Source: Pyxidicoccus caerfyrddinensis
Lineage (GTDB): Bacteria > Myxococcota > Myxococcia > Myxococcales > Myxococcaceae
Length of the DNA: 64,000 nucleotides
NCBI RefSeq assembly: GCF_010894405.1
Contig: NZ_JAAIYA010000010.1
Coordinates: 124,001-188,000 of the forward strand
Direction: 5' to 3'
Both the position numbers and the translations under genes were made by a program. The notes under the pieces were generated by a model. The model had not been told where the DNA came from. It saw only the letters and a list, made by a program, of their open reading frames with translations, and ran no database searches. This document shows positions 16,133 to 23,779 of the stretch, piece after piece; position 1 is the stretch's first letter, and the number at the start of each line of letters is the position of its first letter.

Positions 16133-16939
16133 GTGGCCGGAACCAAGACCGAGAAGATTCGCCAGAAGGAGCTTCGCGCGCCGGACACCTTCCAGAAGGT
16201 CGGTGTCGAGGCCAGTGACTGGCTGGCTCAGCGGCAGAAGATGATCGGCATCGCCGCGGGCGTGCTGATCCTCGGCGGCCTGGGCGTGGCCATTGCCAGC
16301 CAGATGTCCAAGAGCGGCGAGGAGAAGGCCTCCCAGGCGCTGGGCCAGGCGCTCGCCGTCCTGGAGCGTCCGGTGGAGGGCGTGGAGCCCCCGCAGCCCG
16401 GCGACACCGAGCCCGCCTTCAAGTCCCTGAAGGAGCGGGACGAGGCGCTGGTGACGGCCCTCAACGACTTCCGCAAGGCGCACGGTGGGACGCGCTCCGC
16501 GACGACGGCGGCGCTCACGCTGGGCAAGGCGCAGTTCCGGCTCGGCAACTACCCGGCGGCGCAGGAGGCCTTCGCGGCCTTCCTGAAGGACGCCCCGGAG
16601 AATGAGCCGCTGCGCGCCGGCGCGCTCGAGGGCCAGGGCTACGCCCAGGAGGCCCAGCAGAAGTACGACGACGCCATCAAGTCCTTCGACCAGATGGAGG
16701 CGGCGGGCGGCGGCGAGTACCTGACGGGCATGGGCGCGTACCACAAGGCCCGCATGCTCATCCTCCAGAACAAGAAGGAGGAGGCGGCGCAGGTGCTCTC
16801 GAAGATCTCCACGGACCACCCCAACACCGCGGCGGCGCGGCAGGCCAGCGAGCGGCTGGCGGTGCTCGCCTCGGAGGGCGTGAAGGTTCCGCCCCCGGCG
16901 CCTCCGGCGGCGCCGACCACGGGTCAGGACGCGGGGTAG
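16133..16939 (+). CDS. YfgM-like tetratricopeptide membrane protein
   Basis: A 268-residue protein. After a charged N-terminus (AGTKTEKIRQKELRAPD) comes one membrane helix (about residues 39-59, IGIAAGVLILGGLGVAIAS). Helical TPR-like repeats fill the rest (AALTLGKAQFRLGNYPAAQEAF, DDAIKSFDQM, KARMLILQNKKEEAAQVL), ending in a Pro/Ala tail. The single-anchor TPR plan and the position between der and bamB match YfgM, an ancillary factor of the Sec translocon/periplasmic chaperone network in enterobacteria; function is inferred from that. A GTG start at 16133 is used because AGAGAGG lies ten bases upstream. Confidence 0.75.
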   Translation: MAGTKTEKIRQKELRAPDTFQKVGVEASDWLAQRQKMIGIAAGVLILGGLGVAIASQMSKSGEEKASQALGQALAVLERPVEGVEPPQPGDTEPAFKSLKERDEALVTALNDFRKAHGGTRSATTAALTLGKAQFRLGNYPAAQEAFAAFLKDAPENEPLRAGALEGQGYAQEAQQKYDDAIKSFDQMEAAGGGEYLTGMGAYHKARMLILQNKKEEAAQVLSKISTDHPNTAAARQASERLAVLASEGVKVPPPAPPAAPTTGQDAG

Positions 16940-16949
16940 CACGGACTTT

Positions 16950-18113
16950 ATGAAGGAGCGGCTCGTGAGCTGGAAGCGTTGGCTGGGTGGCGCCGCGGTC
17001 GCGGGGCTTCTGGGAGGCTGCAGCACGGCGCCGCTCTATACGAATCCGGAGCTGCCCCGGCCCGCGACATTCCGGCCGGGGGATTTCTTCTCGGTGAACT
17101 GGTGGGCCTCGCTGGCCCCGCCCACGCGGCTGGAGTACTCGCCGCGCGAGGTGGCGTCCCCGGCCTATGACCCGGACAACAAGCACGTCATCGCGCTCAC
17201 GCGGGACGGCTATGTCCGCGCGGTGGGGCCGGACGGCAAGGTGAAGTGGTCCTTCCGCACGCCCGTCCGCTTCAACGCGGGCGCCCGGGTGAGCGAGGGC
17301 GTCGTCTACGTGCCCGGGGGGGACGGCGTGCTGTACGCGCTGGACTCGGCCACCGGCGACGTGAAGTGGAAGTACACCGCGGGCGAGTCGCTGGCGACGG
17401 TGCCGGTGCTGGCGGACGGCCTGGTGCTGGTGGCGTCGGAGAGCGACACGCTCTTCGCGGTGAAGGCCGCGGACGGGGTGTGGGCCTGGCAGTACCGGCG
17501 AGACCCACCGTCCGGCTTCACCGTCCGTGGCGCGTCCACGCCGCTGGTGCACGAGGGCACCGCCTACGTCGGCTTCTCCGACGGCTTCCTGGTGGCGCTG
17601 ACCATCTCCGATGGCAGTGCCACGTGGGAGAAGTCGCTGTCCGGCGCGGGCACCCAGTTCCTGGACGTGGACACGCCGCCGGTGATGAACGAGGCCGGGC
17701 AGCTCTTCGTGGCCTCGTACAAGAACGGCATCTTCGCCCTTGAGGCGGAGACGGGCGACATGGTGTGGAACACCACCGTGGGTGGCGTCACGTCGCTGCT
17801 GGCGCGGGGGCAACTGCTCTTCGCGTCGGGTGACGGCCGCGTGGACGCCTACCTGGCGGACAGCGGGAAGCTGCTCTGGTCCCTGCCCCTGGGGGAACGG
17901 GCGGCGTTCGCTCCGGTGTTCGCCCAGGGAATGCTGCTCGTGCCCATCCAGCGCTCGCTGCTGTTCCTGGACCCGAAGACGGGCAGGTCTCGCGTGGCGT
18001 GGAACCCGGGTGATGGCATCACCGCGACGCCCTTCGTCCGGGGCAAGCAGGTGTTCGTGCTGTCCAACAACGGCTACCTGTACGCCCTGGACGTGAACGG
18101 GTTTCGCGGGTGA
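16950..18113 (+). CDS. bamB: Outer-membrane assembly lipoprotein BamB (PQQ-repeat beta-propeller)
   Basis: A 387-residue protein with a lipoprotein signal (lipobox LLGGC, cysteine near residue 25). PQQ-type beta-propeller blades follow: DGYVRAVGPDGKVKWSF, GVLYALDSATGDVKWKY, DTLFAVKAADGVWAWQY, NGIFALEAETGDMVWNT and NGYLYALDVNGF. In the BAM complex, BamB is the propeller lipoprotein that helps BamA insert outer-membrane beta-barrels. Context (der, then a YfgM-like gene, then this) supports BamB over a dehydrogenase. Its stop overlaps the next start by four bases (GTGA). Confidence 0.88.
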   Translation: MKERLVSWKRWLGGAAVAGLLGGCSTAPLYTNPELPRPATFRPGDFFSVNWWASLAPPTRLEYSPREVASPAYDPDNKHVIALTRDGYVRAVGPDGKVKWSFRTPVRFNAGARVSEGVVYVPGGDGVLYALDSATGDVKWKYTAGESLATVPVLADGLVLVASESDTLFAVKAADGVWAWQYRRDPPSGFTVRGASTPLVHEGTAYVGFSDGFLVALTISDGSATWEKSLSGAGTQFLDVDTPPVMNEAGQLFVASYKNGIFALEAETGDMVWNTTVGGVTSLLARGQLLFASGDGRVDAYLADSGKLLWSLPLGERAAFAPVFAQGMLLVPIQRSLLFLDPKTGRSRVAWNPGDGITATPFVRGKQVFVLSNNGYLYALDVNGFRG

Positions 18114-18538
18114 CGGTGGCGGCGACCAGGACGGTCCGCGTCGTCGCGGCACTGATTCCGAGGCCCGAGGACGGCAACCGGTTCCTGGTGCAGCAGCGGC
18201 TCCCCGGCGGAAGCCGGGCCCTGCTGTGGGAGTTCCCCGGCGGCAAGGTGGAGCCGGGGGAATCGGACGAGGTCGCCCTGGCCCGCGAGTGCCGTGAAGA
18301 GCTGGACGTGGAGCTCTCCGTGGGCCGGCGGCTGTGGGAAGGCCGGCACACGTACCCGGACCTCACGGTGGAGCTGGTGCTCTACGCCGCCCGGATGGTG
18401 ACGGGCGAGCCGAAGCCGCTGGGCGCCCACATGCTGGCGTTCCACACGCCGGCGGAGATGCAGGCCCTGCCGTTCTGCGAGGCGGACATCCCGCTGCTGA
18501 ACGACCTGGTGGCGGGAAGGCTGGGCTCGCTCGATTGA
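18110..18538 (+). CDS. mutT: Nudix hydrolase of the MutT type
   Basis: A 142-residue protein with a complete Nudix box: GGKVEPGESDEVALAREC followed by REELDVEL (about residues 45-69). It is preceded by the MutT-like strand LLWEFPGGK. MutT enzymes hydrolyse 8-oxo-dGTP; other Nudix substrates cannot be excluded. Start is a GTG at 18110 that overlaps the end of bamB by four bases, and its stop overlaps the next gene (TGATG), so translation is coupled through the operon. Confidence 0.85.
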   Translation: MTVAATRTVRVVAALIPRPEDGNRFLVQQRLPGGSRALLWEFPGGKVEPGESDEVALARECREELDVELSVGRRLWEGRHTYPDLTVELVLYAARMVTGEPKPLGAHMLAFHTPAEMQALPFCEADIPLLNDLVAGRLGSLD

Positions 18539-19419
18539 TGCTGCAGCGGACCTTCCAGCACATCCCCGGCGTGGGGCCCTGGCGGGAGAAGGACCTGTGG
18601 TCCCGAGGCATCCGGACCTGGGACGACTTCCCGGCCGCGGGCACCGGGGTGGCCATCAGCAAGAAGACGGACGACATCGCCCGGGCGCGCATCACGGAAG
18701 CCCGCGAGGCGCTGGAGCGCGGGGACCTGCGCAAGCTGGCGGAGCTGCTGCCGCCCCGGGAGCACTGGCGGCTGTACCCGGCGTTCCAGGACGACGCCGT
18801 CTACTTCGACATCGAGACGGACGGGAAGGAAGCGCAGGCGCCCACGGTGGTGAGCCTGTTCGACTCGCGTGGGCTGCACGTCTTCATCCAGGGCCGGAAC
18901 ATGGACGCGCTGCCGGAGGCGATGGCGGAGCGGCGGCTGTGGGTGACCTTCAACGGCTCGTGCTTCGACGTGCCGGTGCTCCGGGACTACTTCGGGCCGG
19001 GGCGCTTCCCGGTGCCGGACGCGCACATCGACCTGCGCTTCGTCACGCGGCGGCTGGGCATGGGCGGCGGGCTGAAGGAAATCGAGGGGAAGATTGGCGC
19101 CGAGCGGCCGCAGCACCTGAAGGGCGTCAACGGCTACGACGCGGTGCTGCTGTGGCGGGCGTACCTGCGCCGCGGGGACGTGGAGGCGCTGCGGTACCTC
19201 GTCGAGTACAACCTCTACGACTCGTTCCAGCTCCGGACGCTGATGGACTTCTCGTACAACCGCGGCGCGGACGAGCTGAACCAGGACGTGCCCCGGGTGC
19301 CGGTGTTCGACCGCGGCGACGTGCTGTACGACGTGAGCAAGATCATCCTGGACCTGGGGCCCACCGAGCGGGATTTGCACACGCTCGCGAGGGTGCGGGC
19401 CATGGAGCAGGATTCCTGA
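18538..19419 (+). CDS. YprB-like ribonuclease H-fold (DEDD-type) protein
   Basis: A 293-residue protein. The N-terminus (LQRTFQHIPGVGPWREKDLW, about residues 2-21) resembles a helix-hairpin-helix. The main domain (about 75-235) is an RNase_H_2/YprB exonuclease-like fold, with acidic motif I YFDIETDG, the LWVTFNGSCFDVPVL segment holding a further acidic residue, DLRFVTRR, and a late YNLYDSFQL region. A metal-dependent nuclease acting on nucleic acid is likely, but substrate is unknown. The start overlaps the mutT stop codon. It is the last gene of the 16133-19419 operon. Confidence 0.78.
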   Translation: MLQRTFQHIPGVGPWREKDLWSRGIRTWDDFPAAGTGVAISKKTDDIARARITEAREALERGDLRKLAELLPPREHWRLYPAFQDDAVYFDIETDGKEAQAPTVVSLFDSRGLHVFIQGRNMDALPEAMAERRLWVTFNGSCFDVPVLRDYFGPGRFPVPDAHIDLRFVTRRLGMGGGLKEIEGKIGAERPQHLKGVNGYDAVLLWRAYLRRGDVEALRYLVEYNLYDSFQLRTLMDFSYNRGADELNQDVPRVPVFDRGDVLYDVSKIILDLGPTERDLHTLARVRAMEQDS

Positions 19420-19485
19420 GCGGGTAGGGTGCCAGGCTCGTTCAAGGGTGCCGCTTCTTCGCTCCCGACGAAGTAAAGGTGCCCC

Positions 19486-21630
19486 ATGCGCACCCGCCGG
19501 CTTCCCTTCGCAGCCCTCGTCGTCTTCGCCGCGCTCAGCAGCGCCGCCGCCCAGCCCGCCACGTCTCCGCTGGGGCCCGTGTCGCCCACCACCGGACTGG
19601 TGCTCCGGGACGACGTGGTGCGCGCCCTCATCCAGGAGAGCTCCGGCGACCGCATCCACGACAACGTGCAGCGGATCTCCCTCCTCGCCCGGGACACCCA
19701 GGGAGGCTACGGCGAGGCAGCGGTGTGGATGAAGGCCGCCGCCGAGACCGCGGGGCTGCAGGACGTGCACCTGGAGGCGATGAAGGACGGTCCCCAGTGG
19801 CGCGCCACCCACGGTGAGCTGTGGGTCGCCGGTCCTCACCGGTATCGAGTCACCTCGTACGCGGACCTGCCCATGTCCCTGCCGTCGGGCAGTGGAAGCT
19901 TCGAGGGCACGGGCCTGGAATTGGTCGACGTGGGCACCGGCATGAAGGACGCGGACTACGAGGGCCGGGACCTGAAGGGCAAGGTGATCCTTACCCGCGG
20001 CCCTCCGGGATTCGCCGTGCGCAAGGCGGTGGCGGAGCGCGGCGCCGTGGGCGTGGTCTCGTCGTACTCGACGCCGCCCTGGAACGCCCCCCACCGCATG
20101 GACGGCGACTTCCCGGACCAGGTGGGCTGGACGCGCGTCGCGAAGGAGCTGGTGCCGCCGGGCCAGCGGGCGCCCTTCGTGTTCATGGTTTCGGACCGTC
20201 AGGGTCGCGAGCTGCGCGCGCAGCTGCAGGCGGGCCCGGTGAAGATGGACGTGAGCGTCGCCACCGAGACCTTCGAGGGCCACTACAACATCGTCAGCGG
20301 CGTCATCCCCGGCACCCGCGCCGGAGAGGAGGTCGTCCTCACCGCCCACCTGGACCACTACAAGCCCGGGGCCGACGACAACGCCTCGGGGGCGGCCACC
20401 CTGCTGGAGATGGTGCGCACCTACACCACGCTCATCCGCCGAGGCGTCCTGCCGCCGCCGACGCGCACCCTGCGCGTGCTGTGGCTGCCGGAGTTCGATG
20501 GCACCCGCGGCTGGTTCTCCCGCCACGCCGATGACCCGGTGCGGAGGGTGGCCAACTACAACTTCGACATGCTCGGCGCGAGCCTGACCCGCACGCACTC
20601 GCGCTTCATGGCGACCTACACGCCGGACTGGAACGCCAGCTTCGTGAATGCCGTATCGGAGTCCACGGTGGACTTCATGAACCGCTTCAACGGAGTGGCG
20701 TACCCGCCGCGGAAGGACTTCCGCATCGGCTCCGTCACCGGGTCGCAGGACCCGCTGGACATCCACATGGAGCGCTACAGCCGCGGGTCGGACCACCAGC
20801 TCTTCAACGACCACGGCATCCCGGGCGTGGCCTTCTCCACCTGGCCCGATGACGGCTACCACACCAGCGGCGACCGGGCGGAGAACGTGGACCCCACCCA
20901 GCTGCACCGCGCCGCCTTCGCGGGCCTGGCCTCGGTCACCGTCGCCGCCTGGGCTGAAGGCTCGGAGGCCCTGGAGCTGGCGCGACTGGTGGCGGTGCAC
21001 GGCGTGCGGCGCCTGGCGGAGGACGAGTTCAATGCCCGCCGAGACCTCGCTTCGGCCCCCGCCGCGCAGCTGCCCGGTGCCTACCGTCTGTCCCGCGCCG
21101 CCGTACGCGCCGGCTACCGACGCGAGCGCGAGGCCCTGCGCTCCTGCATTCCCCTGGGCGCGCCCGCCGCGCCGGTGCAGGTCATGGCCAAGGCACTGGA
21201 GGCCACCGAGGCCCAGGCGCTGGGCCGCCTGGAGGCGGATGGCAAGGCACGCGGCGCCTCCCTGCGGGAGCCGGCCCTCGCCGAGGTCGAACGCAGGGCC
21301 CGGGCCTTCGTTCCGCGCCGCGTGAAGGGCCAGGAGCTGGCCTCCTTCGACGAGCTGGCGAGCCGGGTGGGCCCCGAGAATCAGGCCCGCGTGGCCGCCG
21401 TGCAGGCCGTCATGACCGCCGCGACCACCGCCCTGCGAGAGCGTGGGGAGGACGAGCTGCGCTTCTTCCAGCTGCCGGATGCCGTCGCGAGCTACGCCGA
21501 CGGAAGGCGCTCCGTGGCGGACATCCGCGAGGCGGCCTATGCCGAGTACGGCCACGCCTTCCCCGAGGAGGCGCTCCTGGACCTCTTCGGGCTGCTGGAG
21601 CAGGGCGGCATCATGACGCGTGCCCGCTGA
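19486..21630 (+). CDS. Secreted M28-family zinc aminopeptidase with PA domain
   Basis: A 714-residue protein with a Sec signal peptide (MRTRRLPFAALVVFAALSSA, cleavage near AAAQ). A protease-associated (PA) domain lies around residues 140-205 (DLKGKVILTRGPPGFAVRKA), then an M28 peptidase core. Expected zinc and catalytic residues are seen: His288 and Asp297/298 in AHLDHYKPGADDN, Glu336 in LPEFDG, Asp361 in NFDML, and His459 in YHTSGD. The last 230 residues form a helical extension not typical of minimal M28 enzymes. It should remove N-terminal residues from peptides outside the cytoplasm, in keeping with a predatory organism. It appears monocistronic. Confidence 0.9.
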   Translation: MRTRRLPFAALVVFAALSSAAAQPATSPLGPVSPTTGLVLRDDVVRALIQESSGDRIHDNVQRISLLARDTQGGYGEAAVWMKAAAETAGLQDVHLEAMKDGPQWRATHGELWVAGPHRYRVTSYADLPMSLPSGSGSFEGTGLELVDVGTGMKDADYEGRDLKGKVILTRGPPGFAVRKAVAERGAVGVVSSYSTPPWNAPHRMDGDFPDQVGWTRVAKELVPPGQRAPFVFMVSDRQGRELRAQLQAGPVKMDVSVATETFEGHYNIVSGVIPGTRAGEEVVLTAHLDHYKPGADDNASGAATLLEMVRTYTTLIRRGVLPPPTRTLRVLWLPEFDGTRGWFSRHADDPVRRVANYNFDMLGASLTRTHSRFMATYTPDWNASFVNAVSESTVDFMNRFNGVAYPPRKDFRIGSVTGSQDPLDIHMERYSRGSDHQLFNDHGIPGVAFSTWPDDGYHTSGDRAENVDPTQLHRAAFAGLASVTVAAWAEGSEALELARLVAVHGVRRLAEDEFNARRDLASAPAAQLPGAYRLSRAAVRAGYRREREALRSCIPLGAPAAPVQVMAKALEATEAQALGRLEADGKARGASLREPALAEVERRARAFVPRRVKGQELASFDELASRVGPENQARVAAVQAVMTAATTALRERGEDELRFFQLPDAVASYADGRRSVADIREAAYAEYGHAFPEEALLDLFGLLEQGGIMTRAR

Positions 21631-21765
21631 GGGCGCTCCCGCCACGCTGCGCGACGCCGGGGTCGAAGAAGGTCGCGATGTGAAGTGCCCGCCATCCCGG
21701 CCCCGGCCCGGTGGAATGCGCCGGGGGCCCGTTTGTAGGTTCTGGGGCCCACAACGGAGGAATGC

Positions 21766-22581
21766 ATGAGCGACCCGATGAATCCGACGCCCGCAGGAGT
21801 CTCGCCGCCGCCCTCGGAGCCTCCGCGGGGCTCCCGGGCGAAGACGCTGGCCGTCGTCCTGCTGCTGGGCGGCCTGGCCCTGGTCGCCTCGTACTACGGG
21901 CTCCGACGGCAGATCCGCGCGCCCGAAGTGGTCAGCGCCCCCGTAGTCGACGCTGGGAGCGCCGCGCCGCCCGTGGAAGAGGCGTCACTGACAGAGAGCG
22001 ATGGTCGCGTTCGTGACTTGCTGGGCCAGCTCTCGCGTGAGCCCGAGTTCGCGAAGTGGCTTCAGGAGAAGGACCTGGTCCGGCGCTTCACGGCGGCGGT
22101 GAACAACGTGGCCGAGGGCGCCAGCCCGCGGATGGTCCTGGGGTTCCTGGCCCCGGCCGGTGGGTTCGCGGTCTCCCAGGTCGACAGGGCCACGACGGTC
22201 ATCGACCCGAAGAGCTATGGGCGCTACGACACGGTGGCCCGGGTGTTCGGGTCGCTGGACGCGCAGGCCGCGGGCAGCGTGTACCGGGAATTGAAGCCGC
22301 TGATCGACCAGGCCCACCGGGAGATCGCGCCGCCGGGCCAGCCTTTCGACAGGACGTTCAGCCAGGCCATCCAGCATCTGCTGGCGGTTCCGGTGCAGGA
22401 AGGGCCCGTGGAGGTGAAGCCGCAGGGAGCGCTCTACGCGTATGCCTCGCCGGAGCTGGAGGGACTGAGCCGCGCCCAGAAACACCTGCTGCGCATGGGC
22501 CCGGAGAACATGCGGACCCTCCAGGCGAAGCTGCGCGAACTGCAGAGCGCGCTGGGCCTGCCTCCGGTGGCGGAGCGCTGA
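21766..22581 (+). CDS. DUF3014-domain membrane protein
   Basis: A 271-residue protein: Pro-rich cytoplasmic N-terminus (1-26), one membrane helix (about 28-45, LAVVLLLGGLALVASYYG), then a DUF3014 domain (about 75-265). Family-like features include VLGFLAPAGGFAV, IDPKSYGRYDTVARVF, LKPLIDQAHREIAPPGQPF and a C-terminal LEGLSRAQKHLLRMGPEN. Function of DUF3014 is unknown; the helix places the domain in the periplasm. GGAGG precedes the start at 21766. It is followed by the palindromic repeat cluster at 22606. Confidence 0.8.
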   Translation: MSDPMNPTPAGVSPPPSEPPRGSRAKTLAVVLLLGGLALVASYYGLRRQIRAPEVVSAPVVDAGSAAPPVEEASLTESDGRVRDLLGQLSREPEFAKWLQEKDLVRRFTAAVNNVAEGASPRMVLGFLAPAGGFAVSQVDRATTVIDPKSYGRYDTVARVFGSLDAQAAGSVYRELKPLIDQAHREIAPPGQPFDRTFSQAIQHLLAVPVQEGPVEVKPQGALYAYASPELEGLSRAQKHLLRMGPENMRTLQAKLRELQSALGLPPVAER

Positions 22582-22605
22582 ACGACGGGTGCCGGCAGGG
22601 CGCCC

Positions 22606-22727
22606 AGGAACATTTCCGGGGTCCGGGCGGCTCAAAGAACATTCTTTTCGCCGGAAAGAACATTCTTCGAGCCCGGAAGGGCGCCAAAGAACATTCTTGG
22701 AGGCCGGCGGGCGTCAGAAGAACATTC
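22606..22727. repeat. Cluster of five AAGAACATTC(TT) palindromic repeats
   Basis: Five copies of a 10-12-base element occur in the gap between convergent genes. Three perfect copies of AAAGAACATTCTT start at 22634, 22655 and 22686, one AAGAACATTC starts at 22718, and one degenerate AGGAACATTT starts at 22606. The core AAGAA-CA-TTCTT is a near-perfect palindrome. Spacing between copies is 29, 21, 31 and 31 bases, and the spacers are GC-rich (GCCGG-type). The AT-rich cores stand out in the surrounding GC-rich DNA. Function is not known. Confidence 0.85.
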
Positions 22728-22756
22728 GTGACGCCAAGAGGCGATCCAAGGCCGGG

Positions 22757-23296
22757 CTACTTGCGTTTCTTCTTCTTGGCCGGCGGAGGCGGAGCCGGCT
22801 TTTCCTTCTCGCCAGCGACCTGGAACGGGGCCCGGAGCTCTTCGACGTCGCGGCCCAGGGCATCGGTGAACCCGGAGCCGGTCTGGGCGTCGACAACCAG
22901 GGTGTACTCGAAGCCCGTTTTCAGGGGCTGCGGCAGGTTGATGCGGTACACGACGCCGGCATCGGATTCCTCGACGTCATCGTCGGAGACCATGGCGCGC
23001 TCGGCCTCGTCGAAGAGGCGGACCCGGTAGTTCCGGAGGCCCACGGAGCTGCGCAACTCGAGCGCCGACGTGGGCTCGATCAGCGGCTTTTCATCCGGCG
23101 CGAGGGAGATCTCGGCCAGGCCGGCATCCGGGGATTGGTAGGTCAGTGAGAACCGGGCGGGCGGAGGCGTCGCGGGGGCCTGCACGGCCTCGGTGGTGCC
23201 AGCATCGGGCGTGGCCGTCGGCTTGTCGGGGCAGCCGGCCAGCACGAGGGCTCCGCAGCAGGTGACAGCCGCCAGACCGAATCGAAGGAAGCGCAT
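22757..23296 (-). CDS. Small putative lipoprotein
   Basis: A 179-residue protein starting MRFLRFGLAAVTCCGALVLAG with a lipobox LVLAGC (cysteine at 22). A low-complexity Pro/Ala/Thr linker leads to one beta-rich Ig-like region (RFSLTYQSPDAGLAEISLAP...LELRSSVGLRNYRVRLFDEAERA), and the tail is strongly basic (PPPPAKKKKRK). The ATG at 23296 gives a complete lipoprotein signal; the frame continues upstream without homology. Likely an envelope protein of unknown role. It is convergent with the DUF3014 gene and divergent from the duplicated lipoproteins. It may be controlled by the inverted repeats at 23418-23443. Confidence 0.75.
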   Translation of the reverse strand: MRFLRFGLAAVTCCGALVLAGCPDKPTATPDAGTTEAVQAPATPPPARFSLTYQSPDAGLAEISLAPDEKPLIEPTSALELRSSVGLRNYRVRLFDEAERAMVSDDDVEESDAGVVYRINLPQPLKTGFEYTLVVDAQTGSGFTDALGRDVEELRAPFQVAGEKEKPAPPPPAKKKKRK

Positions 23297-23417
23297 GGGC
23301 CGGCCACGGTATGCGCGTGAACGGGCTCCGGAAAGCACGGAGTGCCGTGCAGGCAGCCGAGCCTCAGGCGAAGTGACAGGCCCAGAACGCGCCCAAACGG
23401 CCCCAGGTCTCCCTCTG

Positions 23418-23443
23418 TCGGAACGTCCGATAACATGCGTTAT
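23418..23443. promoter_or_regulatory. Two adjacent inverted repeats, candidate operator
   Basis: TCGGA-acg-TCCGA (23418-23430) and ATAAC-atgc-GTTAT (23430-23443) share one base. On the minus strand TTTACA (23444-23449) and an adjacent CATAAC overlap the second repeat. The arrangement resembles a repressor site near the promoter of the 22757-23296 lipoprotein gene. This is inference from symmetry and position. Confidence 0.4.
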
Positions 23444-23480
23444 GTAAACTAAGCGGCTGGGAATCCAGGTGGTGATTTTG

Positions 23481-23498
23481 CGACCTGGGCCCAGGTCG
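23481..23498. repeat. 18-bp perfect palindrome
   Basis: CGACCTGGGCCCAGGTCG is its own reverse complement, preceded by TTTTG. A CCAGGT half-like sequence also occurs at 23465-23470. It could be a dimeric regulator site for either divergent lipoprotein gene, or a cruciform/terminator stem. Confidence 0.5.
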
Positions 23499-23500
23499 AT

Positions 23501-23540
23501 GTCCCGGCTTCTGCTCGTCAGTCCCGGCTTCTGCTCGTCA
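23501..23540 (+). repeat. Perfect 2 x 20-bp tandem repeat
   Basis: The 20 bases at 23501-23520 (GTCCCGGCTT...GCTCGTCA) are repeated exactly at 23521-23540, two bases after the 18-bp palindrome. Two identical copies of about two helical turns could be replication slippage or a doubled binding site. Confidence 0.85.
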
Positions 23541-23779
23541 CGCTTCCCCTTCTTCCGACTCAATTTCGAAGCGGAGGCCCGGTCAGCGAAGACGCCGTGC
23601 AGACCTGACTGCGTCGAGCCGCTGCCCCAGTCCGCCCCGTCGGCCCATTGAGCATGAACGCCGGAGCGCGTGTCCTTCGGCACGCGCTCCGCTGGTTACC
23701 GTGGCGCTGGTATGCTGCCTGTCGCTGCGGGCTGCCTGGCCGGAAACGCGCCGCAGTGGTGTTTCTGGGGCTCCATCTC

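Larger units (their letters stand above)
23297..23779. other. Intergenic region (483 bases) between divergent lipoprotein genes
   Basis: No convincing gene is seen here. The stretch holds a pair of adjacent inverted repeats (23418-23443), an 18-bp perfect palindrome (23481-23498) and a 2 x 20-bp tandem repeat (23501-23540), each listed separately. It should contain the promoters of both flanking genes. Confidence 0.7.

Noticed and set aside
18382..21645. A minus-strand open frame of about 1,090 codons opposite the yprB-like and M28 genes
   Set aside because: The plus-strand frames contain clear nuclease and M28 motifs, while the antisense translation has none.
22358..22687. A minus-strand small open frame with repeated RMFF peptides across the AAGAACATTCTT cluster
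   Set aside because: The peptide repeat only reflects the DNA repeats; it overlaps the DUF3014 gene antisense and has no ribosome-binding site or homology that I can see.
22606..22727. The repeat cluster as a CRISPR array
   Set aside because: Repeats are only 10-13 bases, spacers vary from about 8 to 19 bases and there are no cas genes nearby.
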